A stretch of DNA of 64,000 nt from Aquabacter cavernae (GTDB lineage: Bacteria; Pseudomonadota; Alphaproteobacteria; Rhizobiales; Xanthobacteraceae): assembly GCF_003993795.1 (NCBI RefSeq), contig NZ_RWKV01000008.1:558001-622000 (forward strand). The letters are read 5' to 3'. Made by a program: the position numbers and the translations under genes. This document shows positions 56,359 to 64,000 of this stretch, piece after piece; positions within the stretch are counted from its first letter, which is position 1; each line of letters begins with the position of its first letter. The notes under the pieces are model-generated. The model did no database searches, had not been told where the DNA came from, and was given only the letters and a program-made list of their open reading frames with translations.

Positions 56359-56655
56359 ATGACGGGAACCGTGAAATCCAGCGCCGGCCTCGATGTGCGG
56401 CGGCGGCGCATCCTGTTCCGCTCCTGGCACCGGGGCACCCGTGAGATGGATCTGCTCATGGGCCGCTTCGCGGACGCCATGATCGAGGACCTGACGGAGG
56501 AGGAGGTGGAAGCCTTCGAAGTCCTCATCGAGGTGCAGGACCCCGATCTGTTCGCCTGGATCAACGGCTCAAGCCCCGTGCCGGCCGACATGGACACGCC
56601 CATGTTCCGCAAGTTCAAGGACTGGCACCTGTCCGGCGTCGGCGTGCCGGACTGA
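56359..56655 (+). CDS. sdhE: FAD assembly factor SdhE
   Basis: SdhE helps attach FAD covalently to succinate dehydrogenase subunit A. The 98-residue helical protein has RRRRILFRSWHRGTREMDLLMGRFADAMIEDLTEEE, which contains the RGxxEMD motif. FEVLIEVQDPDLFAWINGSSP and the MFRKFKDW tail complete the family pattern. The start is ATG at 56359. It lies 23 bases before mfd in the same direction, a neighbour pair common in alphaproteobacteria. Confidence 0.93.
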   Translation: MTGTVKSSAGLDVRRRRILFRSWHRGTREMDLLMGRFADAMIEDLTEEEVEAFEVLIEVQDPDLFAWINGSSPVPADMDTPMFRKFKDWHLSGVGVPD

Positions 56656-56678
56656 GGCGCCGCGCCCCATCCCTGGAA

Positions 56679-59600
56679 TTGGAGGCCGGCGCGGCGCGCC
56701 GCCTCGTGTCTTATCTGGATCGTCCCGTGAAGCGTCCCCGTCTCCTTGCCGCCGATATCGCCCCCGGTCGCCCGCTGACCTTGTCCCGCGTGCCGGACGG
56801 CATGGAAGGGCTCGTGGTGGCGGACATCGCCCGCACCATCGCGGCCCAGAAGGATGCGCCCTGGCCGAGCCTTGCCGTCATCTGCCGCGACGGCCAGCGC
56901 ATGGCGGCGCTGGAGCGCGGGCTCGCCTTCTTCGCGCCCGAGATCGAAGTGCACGGCTTTCCCTCCTGGGATTGCCTGCCCTATGACCGGGCCTCTCCGA
57001 ACGCGGCCATCACCGCCCAGCGCATGACCACGCTCGCCCGCCTCGCGCGGGTGAAGGGCGGGGCGGCGAGCATCCTGCTCACCACGGTGAACGCCACCGT
57101 CCAGCGCGTGCCCGCCAAGGCGCTGGTGGCGGCCCAGTCCTTGTCCGCCGCTCCCGGCAACGCCATCGCCCTGGACGGGGTGGTGGAATGGGCGGAGCGC
57201 AATGGCTATCTGCGCACGCCAACGGTGCGCGACACCGGCGAATATGCGGTGCGCGGCGGGCTCATCGACCTGTTCCCGCCCGGCCTGCCCCAGCCCATCC
57301 GCCTGGATTTCTTCGGCGACACGCTGGAGAGCATCCGCTCGTTCGATCCGGAGACCCAGCGCACCTCCGGCCAGATGCGGGCGCTGGACCTCGTGCCCAT
57401 GGCGGAGTTCCAGCTCACCAGCGACACCATGCGCAAGTTCCGCATGGCCTATCTCGCGGAGTTCGGCGCCAACACCAAGGGCGACACGCTTTATGAGGCG
57501 GTGAGCGAGGGGCGGCGCCATCCCGGCATGGAGCATTGGCTACCGCTGTTCCATGAGGGCCTGGACACGCTGTTCGACTATATCGACGGCACGCCTTTGG
57601 TGGTGGACCCGCTCACCGAAGAGGCGGCGGGCGAGCGCATCGCGCAGATCCGCGACTATTACGACGCGCGCCGCGAGGCGCTGGCCCAGGCGGGCACGCA
57701 GCCCGGCTCCGGCTCGGTCTACAAGCCGCTGCCGTCTGACCGGCTCTATCTGAAGGGCGCCGAATGGACCGGGCGCCTGAAGGATGCCGCCTGCGTGCGC
57801 ATCAGCCCCTTCGCGCTGCCGGACGGCGGGCAGGGGAAGATACTGGATCTCGGCGGCGTCCAGGGCCGTTCCTTCGCGGCGGAGCAGGCGGACCCGGAGG
57901 CCAATGTCTTCGATCTGGCCGTGGAGCACATCCGCGCGCTCCAGAAGGAGAAGAAGGTGGTTCTGGCCGCCTGGAGCGAAGGCTCCCGCGAGCGGCTCGG
58001 CACGGTGCTGGCCGATCATGGCCTGAAGAACACCACCGCCATCTCCCGCTTCCAGCTGCTGGACGCGCTGCCCAAGACCCAGGTGGCGCTGGCGGTCTAT
58101 GGCGTGGAATCCGGGTTCGAGACCGACGACTTCGCCCTTGTGGGCGAGCAGGACATTCTGGGCGACCGCCTGGTGCGCCCGAAGCGCAAGGCGCGCCGCC
58201 CGCAGGACGTGTTGTCCGAGCTGACGGCGCTCACCGCCGGCGACCTCGTGGTGCATGTGGACCACGGCATCGGCCGCTTCGTGGGCCTCAAGGCCATCGA
58301 GGCCATGGGCGCGCCCCATGACTGCCTGGAGATCCATTATGCCGGCGGCGACAAGCTGTTCCTGCCGGTGGAGAATCTGGAACTCCTGACCCGCTACGGC
58401 TCCGAGGAGACTGAGGCGCAGCTGGACAAGCTGGGCGGCGTCGGCTGGCAGACCCGCAAGGCGCGGATGAAGAAGCGCATCCGCGAGATGGCGGGTGAGC
58501 TGATCAAGATCGCCGCCGCGCGCCAGCTCAGCGAGGCGCCGCGCCTCGTGCCCACCGCCGGGCTCTATGACGAATTCCGCGCCCGCTTCCCCTATGAGGA
58601 GACCGAGGACCAGGAAGCCGCCATCGAGGCGGTGCTGGACGACCTCGCCGCCGGTCGCCCCATGGATCGCCTCGTGTGCGGCGACGTGGGCTTCGGGAAG
58701 ACCGAGGTGGCGCTGCGCGCCGCGTTCGCGGTGGCGCTCTCGGGCAAGCAGGTGGCGGTGGTGGTGCCCACCACGCTTCTGGCCCGCCAGCATTTCAAGA
58801 CCTTTTCGGAGCGCTTCCGGGGCCTGCCGGTGAACATCGCCCAGGCCTCGCGCCTCGTGACCGGCAAGGATCTTTCGGCCATGAAGGCCGGGCTGCAGAG
58901 CGGCGGCGTGGACATCGTGGTGGGTACCCATGCCCTGCTCAGCAAGAGCATCCATTTCAAGGATCTCGGCCTCGTCATCGTGGACGAGGAGCAGCATTTC
59001 GGCGTGGCCCATAAGGAACGGCTGAAGGCCCTGCGCTCGGAAGTGCATGTGCTGACGCTCACCGCCACGCCCATTCCGCGCACCCTGCAACTGGCCATGA
59101 CCGGCGTGCGCGAACTCTCGCTCATCGCCACCCCGCCCGTGGACCGGCTGGCCGTGCGCACCTTCATCACGCCGTTCGACCCGCTCATCGTGCGCGAGGC
59201 GCTGCTGCGCGAGCGCTATCGCGGCGGCCAGAGCTTCTATGTGGTGCCGCGCATCGACGATCTCGCCGAGGTGCGCGAATTCCTGGAGAAGAACATTCCC
59301 GAGGTGAAGGTGGCCGTCGCCCATGGGCAGATGAGCGCCACCATGCTCGAAGACATCATGTCCGCCTTCTATGACGGGCAATATGACGTGCTGCTCTCCA
59401 CCACCATCGTGGAAAGCGGGCTGGACGTGCCCAACGCCAACACGCTGATCATCCACCGCGCCGACATGTTCGGCCTTGCCCAGCTCTACCAGCTGCGCGG
59501 CCGTGTGGGCCGGGCGAAGGCGCGGGCCTATGCCATCTTCACCGTGCCCGCCGCCAAGCCCATCACGGCGCAGGCGGAACGGCGGCTGAAGGTGCTGCAA

Positions 59601-60254
59601 TCCCTGGAGACGCTGGGCGCGGGCTTCCAGCTGGCGAGCCACGATCTGGACATTCGCGGCGCCGGCAATCTGCTGGGCGACGAGCAGTCCGGCCATATCA
59701 AGGAAGTGGGCTACGAACTCTACCAGGAGATGCTGCAGGAGGCGATCACCAACCTGAAGGCCGGCATCACCGACCTCGCCCAGGACAAGTGGTCGCCCAA
59801 CATCACCATCGGCATGCCCGTGCTGATCCCGGAAGACTATGTCCAGGACCTGCATGTGCGTCTCGCCCTTTATCGGCGCCTCGCGGATATCGACGATGAC
59901 CAGGCGCTGGACGCCTTTGGCGCGGAGATCGTGGACCGCTTCGGAACCGCGCCGCCCGAGGTGGACCACCTGCTGCGTCTCGCCCAGATCAAGGCGCTGG
60001 CCCGTAAGGCCAATGTGGGGAAGGTGGATGCCGGGCCGAAGGGCGTGGTGCTCACCTTCCGCGAGAACCAGTTCGCCGATCCCTCCGGCCTCGTGGCCAT
60101 GATCCATGCGGAGGGGCCGCAGGCCAAGGTACGGCCGGACTTCAAGGTGGTGTTCCTGCACGACTGGCCCACCGCCGCCGCGCGGTTGAAGGGCACCCAC
60201 GCCGTGCTGAAGAAGCTCGCCGCTCTGGCGGAGAAGAAGAAGGTTCTGGCCTGA
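56679..60254 (+). CDS. mfd: Transcription-repair coupling factor Mfd
   Basis: Mfd removes RNA polymerase stalled at DNA damage and recruits UvrA. The model gives 1,191 residues. The N-terminal UvrB-like region (VHGFPSWDCLPYDRASP and so on) is followed by the RNA polymerase-binding CarD-like domain (LVVHVDHGIGRFVGLKAI), then the SF2 translocase: LVCGDVGFGKTEVALRAAF (Walker A), VDEEQHFGVAHKERL (DEEQ box), LTLTATPIPRTLQLAMTG and YQLRGRVGRAKARAYA (motif VI). A C-terminal autoinhibitory domain follows. The start is unsure: TTG at 56679 is given here, but GTG at 56706 or 56727 is also possible. Confidence 0.96.
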   Translation: MEAGAARRLVSYLDRPVKRPRLLAADIAPGRPLTLSRVPDGMEGLVVADIARTIAAQKDAPWPSLAVICRDGQRMAALERGLAFFAPEIEVHGFPSWDCLPYDRASPNAAITAQRMTTLARLARVKGGAASILLTTVNATVQRVPAKALVAAQSLSAAPGNAIALDGVVEWAERNGYLRTPTVRDTGEYAVRGGLIDLFPPGLPQPIRLDFFGDTLESIRSFDPETQRTSGQMRALDLVPMAEFQLTSDTMRKFRMAYLAEFGANTKGDTLYEAVSEGRRHPGMEHWLPLFHEGLDTLFDYIDGTPLVVDPLTEEAAGERIAQIRDYYDARREALAQAGTQPGSGSVYKPLPSDRLYLKGAEWTGRLKDAACVRISPFALPDGGQGKILDLGGVQGRSFAAEQADPEANVFDLAVEHIRALQKEKKVVLAAWSEGSRERLGTVLADHGLKNTTAISRFQLLDALPKTQVALAVYGVESGFETDDFALVGEQDILGDRLVRPKRKARRPQDVLSELTALTAGDLVVHVDHGIGRFVGLKAIEAMGAPHDCLEIHYAGGDKLFLPVENLELLTRYGSEETEAQLDKLGGVGWQTRKARMKKRIREMAGELIKIAAARQLSEAPRLVPTAGLYDEFRARFPYEETEDQEAAIEAVLDDLAAGRPMDRLVCGDVGFGKTEVALRAAFAVALSGKQVAVVVPTTLLARQHFKTFSERFRGLPVNIAQASRLVTGKDLSAMKAGLQSGGVDIVVGTHALLSKSIHFKDLGLVIVDEEQHFGVAHKERLKALRSEVHVLTLTATPIPRTLQLAMTGVRELSLIATPPVDRLAVRTFITPFDPLIVREALLRERYRGGQSFYVVPRIDDLAEVREFLEKNIPEVKVAVAHGQMSATMLEDIMSAFYDGQYDVLLSTTIVESGLDVPNANTLIIHRADMFGLAQLYQLRGRVGRAKARAYAIFTVPAAKPITAQAERRLKVLQSLETLGAGFQLASHDLDIRGAGNLLGDEQSGHIKEVGYELYQEMLQEAITNLKAGITDLAQDKWSPNITIGMPVLIPEDYVQDLHVRLALYRRLADIDDDQALDAFGAEIVDRFGTAPPEVDHLLRLAQIKALARKANVGKVDAGPKGVVLTFRENQFADPSGLVAMIHAEGPQAKVRPDFKVVFLHDWPTAAARLKGTHAVLKKLAALAEKKKVLA

Positions 60255-60298
60255 TATCGAGGCCGGGGTGTTTCAGGCCGGAACGGCGTCGATCCGCC

Positions 60299-62104
60299 CT
60301 AACGCCCCTCGGCCCGCCACCATGTGTCCGGCAGCGTGCCGTAGAGCGAAAGAGGCGCGGGTCGGCGGATATGGCTCCAGCGCGCGAGCCATTGGCCGGG
60401 CGCATAGAAGAGCGGCACGCCATAGGCGCCGGAAATGAGCGCCCGGTCGATGACGCGAGCGGAGGTTTCGAGATCCGCCCGGCCCGTCGCCCCCGCGAGT
60501 GCTTCGATGGCCGCATCCGCCGCAGCGTCCCGCATGCCCATATAATTGCGCGTGCCCGGCGTCCCGGCGGCGTCCGAGCCGAAATAGAAAGCCTGCTCGT
60601 TGCCCGGCGACAGGGACTGGACCCAGGTGAAGGGCACCATGTCGAAATCATAGGATGCCCGCCGCGCGTCGAACTGGACGGCATCCACCATCTGCACCCG
60701 GGCCTCGATGCCCGCGCGGGACAGCTGGCTGGAGAAGGCCAGCGTCAGGCGCTCCTGTTCGCGCGTCGTCACCATGATGGAAAACGCGAAGGGCTGCCCG
60801 TCCGCATTCAGGAGGCGTCCGTCTTTCGGCTGCCAGCCGGCCTCCGCGAACAGCGCCAGGGCACGGTGCAGCTGTGCCCGATCCCGCCCGCTGCCGTCCG
60901 CTTCGGGCGAGGTGTAGGTGCCGTCCATCACCTCCGGAGGGACACCGAGGGTGCTGCGCGCCAATAGCGCGCGCTCTTCCGGAGTGGCGGAGCGGCCGAC
61001 GGAGGAGAGGTCCGAGCCGTCGAAGAAGCCCGTGGTGCGGGCATAAAGGCCGTGGAACAGGTTGCGGTTGATCCAGGGGAAGTCCAGCAGCTCGATGACG
61101 GCGCGGCGCACGCGCACATCCGCGAAGAGCGGGCGGCGGGTGTTGAAGACCAGCGCGTAATGGGGCTTCGGCAGTTTGGTGGGGATGGTCTCCTTGATCA
61201 CCGCGCCGTCGCGCACCGCCTGGAAGTGGTAGCCGGTCTCCCAGCGCGTGGGGTCGGTCTCGAAGCGGGCATCCACGAGGCCGCGCTTGAACGCTTCGAA
61301 CTCGGTATTTCCGTCGCGGAAATACTCGAACCGCAGCTCGTCGAAATTATAGAGGCCGCGATTGACCGGCAGGTCCGCGCCCCAATAGGCCCGGTTGCGC
61401 GCGAGCGTGACGCCTGCGCCGGGCTGGACGGCTGCCACCACATAGGGCCCGGACCCGAGGGGAGGGGCGAGGCTGGTCGAATCGAATGTCGCCTCATCGG
61501 TGGCATGGCGCGGCAGCACGGGCATGAGGCCCATGATGAGCGGCAATTCCCGGTCCGGCGCCGCGAAAGTGAAGCGCACCGTGCGCGCGTCCAGCGCCTC
61601 CGCCTGGGTGACTTTCCCGTAATAGAGCTTGTAATTGGGCCGGCCCTTGTCGCGCAGCAGGGCGAAGGAGAACAGGACATCCTCAGTGGTGACCGCCACT
61701 CCATCCGAGAAGCGCGCCCGGGGATCCAGGGTGAAGGTCACATAGCTGCGCGCATCGTCCGTCTCCACGCCCGAGGCCAGCAGCCCGTAGAGGGTGAACG
61801 GCTCCCCATAGCTGCGCGCCAGCAGCGACTCGAACACGGCGCCGCGCACGAACGGCGTCGCAGATCCCCGGACAATGAAGGGGTTGAGGCTGTCGAACGT
61901 GCCCGTGACGGACAATGTGAGGCGCCCGCCCTTGGGCGCGTCGGGGTTCACATAGGGAAAATGCGCGAAGCCGTTCGGAAAGTCGGGCGCGCCGTGCATG
62001 GCGATGGCGGATGCCGAATGCGACATGTGCGCGCCGGCCCCGGAAAACACCACTGCCAGAATCGCTGCCGCCACCGCCCGGATGCTTGCCATGCCTCGCA
62101 TCAT
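60299..62104 (-). CDS. Family 5 extracellular solute-binding protein (YejA-like)
   Basis: A periplasmic ABC-importer binding protein of about 600 residues for peptides or a related compound. Signal sequence MMRGMASIRAVAAAILAVVFSGAGAHMSHSASA is followed by AIAMHGAPDFPNGFAHFPYVNPDAPKGGRLTLSVTGTFDSLNPF, wording typical of YejA-type proteins. PLGSGPYVV, YWGADLPVNRGLYNFDELRFEYFRDGNTEFEAFKRGLVDAR and FYFGSDAAGTPGTRNYMGM fit too. The permease and ATPase genes are not adjacent. Two nearby ATGs make the exact start uncertain. It is divergent from the IalB-type gene. Confidence 0.92.
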   Translation of the reverse strand: MMRGMASIRAVAAAILAVVFSGAGAHMSHSASAIAMHGAPDFPNGFAHFPYVNPDAPKGGRLTLSVTGTFDSLNPFIVRGSATPFVRGAVFESLLARSYGEPFTLYGLLASGVETDDARSYVTFTLDPRARFSDGVAVTTEDVLFSFALLRDKGRPNYKLYYGKVTQAEALDARTVRFTFAAPDRELPLIMGLMPVLPRHATDEATFDSTSLAPPLGSGPYVVAAVQPGAGVTLARNRAYWGADLPVNRGLYNFDELRFEYFRDGNTEFEAFKRGLVDARFETDPTRWETGYHFQAVRDGAVIKETIPTKLPKPHYALVFNTRRPLFADVRVRRAVIELLDFPWINRNLFHGLYARTTGFFDGSDLSSVGRSATPEERALLARSTLGVPPEVMDGTYTSPEADGSGRDRAQLHRALALFAEAGWQPKDGRLLNADGQPFAFSIMVTTREQERLTLAFSSQLSRAGIEARVQMVDAVQFDARRASYDFDMVPFTWVQSLSPGNEQAFYFGSDAAGTPGTRNYMGMRDAAADAAIEALAGATGRADLETSARVIDRALISGAYGVPLFYAPGQWLARWSHIRRPAPLSLYGTLPDTWWRAEGR

Positions 62105-62303
62105 GCAGATTTGTGCGCTCGAGACCACGCTGTCGCGCGGAGGCCGCAATTTCAAGCGATTCAGGGCTTCGGCCGAGGAACAGGCGGTGTCACCGTCTTG
62201 CCTCATTTGACACGGAAATAGCCGTCGCTAAGACGTGACCAGGCTCGCCTCCGCGTTTTTTCTTGCCCGGCCTGGCGTATCGCATCACGGGGATCGTTCC
62301 GGA

Positions 62304-63071
62304 ATGACCAAAGCCACCATCTTGCGCCGCGCGAGCGGTTTGGCCGCTGTTGTGGTGGCCCTCGGATTTGCCGGCGGCGCGCTGGCGCAGACCACTCCCG
62401 CCGCGCCGGCCAAGCCCGCGCCCGCCAAGCCTGCCCAGGCGGCCCCCGCCCAGGCCGCTCCTGCCCAACAGCAGCAGCAGGCCCAGGGCGCCGCGGCGGC
62501 CTCCGTCGCCGTCCCCGGCATCAGCACCGCCTGGACCAAGGTGTGCGGCAACGATCAGGCTGCCGGCAAGCAGATCTGCATGACCACCCAGGACTTCACC
62601 GCCGAGACCGGGCAGCCGCTCGCTTCCGCCGGTATCCGCGAGGTGAAGGACGATCCGAACAAGAAGTTCATCGTCTCCGTGCCGATCGGCATGCTCGTGC
62701 AGCCCGGCACCCGCGTGATCCTCGACCAGCAGCCCCCGCTGGCGCTGAAGTACGAGATCTGCTTCCCCAATGGCTGCTTCGCCAGCATGGATGTGAATGC
62801 GGACTTCGTGAACAAGCTGAAGAAGACGCAGACCATCACCATCCAGGCCCTGCAGATGGGCGGCCGCACGCTGAACTTCCAGCTGCCCGGCAAGGACTTC
62901 GCCAAGGCGTATGACGGCCCGCCGTCCGACCCGAACGCGGTTGCCGCCGAGCGCCAGAAGATGGCCGAGGAACTCCAGAAGCTCGCGCAGAAGAAGGCCG
63001 AAGAGCGCGCCGCCACCGGCGCCGCCGCTCCCGGTGCCACGCCCGCCGCTGCGGCTCCTGCCAAGCAGTGA
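62304..63071 (+). CDS. Invasion-associated locus B (IalB) family protein
   Basis: A 255-residue periplasmic protein with a Sec signal (ASGLAAVVVALGFAGGALAQ), then a Pro/Ala/Gln-rich linker (about 25-70). The IalB domain follows: WTKVCGNDQAAGKQICMTTQDFTAETGQPLASAGI, then RVILDQQPPLALKYEICFPNGCFASMDVN, with four cysteines that could form two disulfides. It ends in a charged Ala-rich tail. IalB of Bartonella supports erythrocyte invasion, but relatives are common in free-living Rhizobiales and their job is unclear. The ATG at 62304 is preferred over an earlier one by the signal peptide. Confidence 0.9.
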   Translation: MTKATILRRASGLAAVVVALGFAGGALAQTTPAAPAKPAPAKPAQAAPAQAAPAQQQQQAQGAAAASVAVPGISTAWTKVCGNDQAAGKQICMTTQDFTAETGQPLASAGIREVKDDPNKKFIVSVPIGMLVQPGTRVILDQQPPLALKYEICFPNGCFASMDVNADFVNKLKKTQTITIQALQMGGRTLNFQLPGKDFAKAYDGPPSDPNAVAAERQKMAEELQKLAQKKAEERAATGAAAPGATPAAAAPAKQ

Positions 63072-63096
63072 GCCTCGCTCAAAGGTCGCAATAAAG

Positions 63097-63126
63097 AAGG
63101 GGCGGCACCCACGGGTGCCGCCCCTT
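63097..63126. terminator. Bidirectional terminator between ialB-type and FAH genes
   Basis: AAGGGGCGGCACCC (63097-63110) pairs perfectly with GGGTGCCGCCCCTT (63113-63126), a 14-bp stem. It lies between convergent genes, 26 bases from the first stop and 19 bases from the second. T-rich bases on both sides are only moderate. Confidence 0.88.
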
Positions 63127-63144
63127 TCGTTTGTGCGGCTTCCG

Positions 63145-63993
63145 TCAGAGCTTGAAGGGCACCACTTTCTGGGTCTGCACGCCCAGCCCCTCAATGCCCA
63201 CCCGCATCACGTCGCCCGCCTTCAGGAAGCGCGGGGGCTTCATGCCGAGGCCGACGCCCGGCGGGGTGCCGGTGGTGATGAGATCGCCCGGATCCAGCAC
63301 CATGTACTGGCTGATATAGGAGACCAGGTGGGCGACGCCGAAGATCATGGTCTTGGTGGAGCCGTTCTGGACCTTCTCGCCGTTCACCTCCAGCCACATG
63401 GGCAGGTTCGACGTATCGGGCATCTCATCGGCGGTGAGCAGATAGGGACCGATGGGGCCGAAGGTCTCGTTGCCCTTGCCCTTGGTCCACTGGCCGCCGC
63501 GCTCGATCTGGAAATTGCGCTCCGACACATCGTTGCAGATGGAATAACCGGCCACATGCTTGAGCGCGTCGGCCTCGTCCACATAGCGGGCGCGCGCGCC
63601 GATAACGATGAGCAGCTCCACTTCCCAGTCGAGCTTGGTGGACCCGCGCGGGATCATCACGTCGTCATCGGGCCCGACCACGCAATTGGGGGCCTTGTTG
63701 AACAGGACCGGCTCGCTCGGGATGGGATTGTTGGTCTCCGCCGCATGGTCGGCGAAGTTCAGGCCCACCGCGACGAAATTGCCCGGCCGGGCCACGCACG
63801 ATCCGAATCGGACGCCGGGGGGCACCACCGGCAGGGAGGAGGGGTCCACGGCGCGGATGCGGTCGAGCCCGGCGGGCGTGAGAACATCGCCCGCAATGTC
63901 CGGAACAATGCCGGAAAGATCGCGAACTTGGCCGGTCAAATCGATTAAGCCGGGCTTTTCTTGCCCTTTCTCGCCGAATCGGACGAGCTTCAT
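63145..63993 (-). CDS. Fumarylacetoacetate hydrolase (FAH) family protein
   Basis: A 282-residue protein of the FAH family, which hydrolyses C-C bonds in 2-keto acids such as 2,4-diketo-3-deoxy sugar acids or fumarylpyruvate. The metal-binding pattern is visible: PVLFNKAPNCVVGPDDDVMIPRGSTKLDWEVELLIVIG with the Glu-x-Glu group, then VAGYSICNDVSERNFQ and the C-terminal LDPGDLITTGTPPGVGLGMKPPRFLKAGD. An ARPGNFVAVGLNFADHAAE segment precedes them. The substrate cannot be fixed from sequence. The protein is complete; only 7 bases remain before the right edge. Confidence 0.93.
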   Translation of the reverse strand: MKLVRFGEKGQEKPGLIDLTGQVRDLSGIVPDIAGDVLTPAGLDRIRAVDPSSLPVVPPGVRFGSCVARPGNFVAVGLNFADHAAETNNPIPSEPVLFNKAPNCVVGPDDDVMIPRGSTKLDWEVELLIVIGARARYVDEADALKHVAGYSICNDVSERNFQIERGGQWTKGKGNETFGPIGPYLLTADEMPDTSNLPMWLEVNGEKVQNGSTKTMIFGVAHLVSYISQYMVLDPGDLITTGTPPGVGLGMKPPRFLKAGDVMRVGIEGLGVQTQKVVPFKL

Positions 63994-64000
63994 GGAGGAT

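Noticed and set aside
57540..60200. 886-residue minus-strand open frame antisense to mfd
   Set aside because: It is His/Ala/Gly-rich low-information sequence fully opposite a clear Mfd gene; no start signal or family motif.

Overview
The window is chromosomal DNA from a high-GC alphaproteobacterium. It most likely belongs to the Hyphomicrobiales (Rhizobiales), and Xanthobacteraceae (Azorhizobium/Xanthobacter/Ancylobacter-like) is my best guess. The assignment rests on alphaproteobacterial marker genes (divK, usg, eipB, ialB-type, DUF2842 beside COX15, DUF3572 beside a zinc-ribbon dinB, exoD) and on the hom-glpX-recJ order. Genus is inference. Nearly all of the window is core housekeeping sequence. 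I see no CRISPR array, transposase, integrase or prophage.

Layout. 1-4.2 kb (minus): trpG-trpD-trpC, a small secreted DUF2147 gene, moaC and the start of moeA, which runs off the left edge. 4.3-7.5 kb (minus): parE and a GAF-GGDEF diguanylate cyclase. 7.9-12.7 kb (plus): argC, tatD, a CoA-binding protein, an O-acetylhomoserine sulfhydrylase-type enzyme and a secreted protein of unknown function. 12.7-19.2 kb: a LysR regulator divergent from a cidA/lrgA-lrgB pair, heme A synthase divergent from DUF2842, a Wzz/BY-kinase-like protein without a P-loop, an enoyl-CoA hydratase and a thioesterase. 19.5-20.6 kb: rplM-rpsI with a promoter candidate and a strong terminator. 20.7-27.4 kb is the most accessory-looking part: a small secreted protein, a membrane GGDEF protein, a YXWGXW-type protein, a 1,095-residue beta-helix/DUF4114 protein with a GTG start and no signal peptide, and an AT-richer methyltransferase. 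27.5-41.1 kb: tRNA-Lys, an M20 amidohydrolase, gltX-tusA, comEC, an Anbu-type proteasome homologue, an acyltransferase, DUF4424, a GDPD, RidA, eipB-acylphosphatase, a GT39 glycosyltransferase and two small genes. 41.3-43.6 kb (minus): groS-groL behind a CIRCE operator, with a duplicated gene tail and a terminator. 43.8-53.6 kb (plus): usg, exoD, queA-tgt, folD, an alanine-type aminotransferase, hom, glpX and recJ. 53.6-64 kb: a perfect 40-bp inverted repeat, DUF3572-dinB, a palindrome-rich spacer, divK, sdhE, mfd, a family-5 solute-binding protein, an IalB-type protein, a bidirectional terminator and an FAH-family hydrolase.

How genes work together. trpGDC covers anthranilate synthase amidotransferase through indole-3-glycerol phosphate; trpE and trpF are not here. 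moaC and moeA belong to molybdenum cofactor synthesis. queA and tgt are coupled by a 4-bp overlap for queuosine. hom and the aminotransferase serve aspartate-family and alanine metabolism. HrcA-CIRCE should control groSL. No single new system is proved. The best leads are the giant signal-less beta-helix protein with its odd methyltransferase neighbour, the P-loop-less BY-kinase, the duplicated groL tail, the palindromic spacer upstream of divK, and an Anbu gene without its usual partners.
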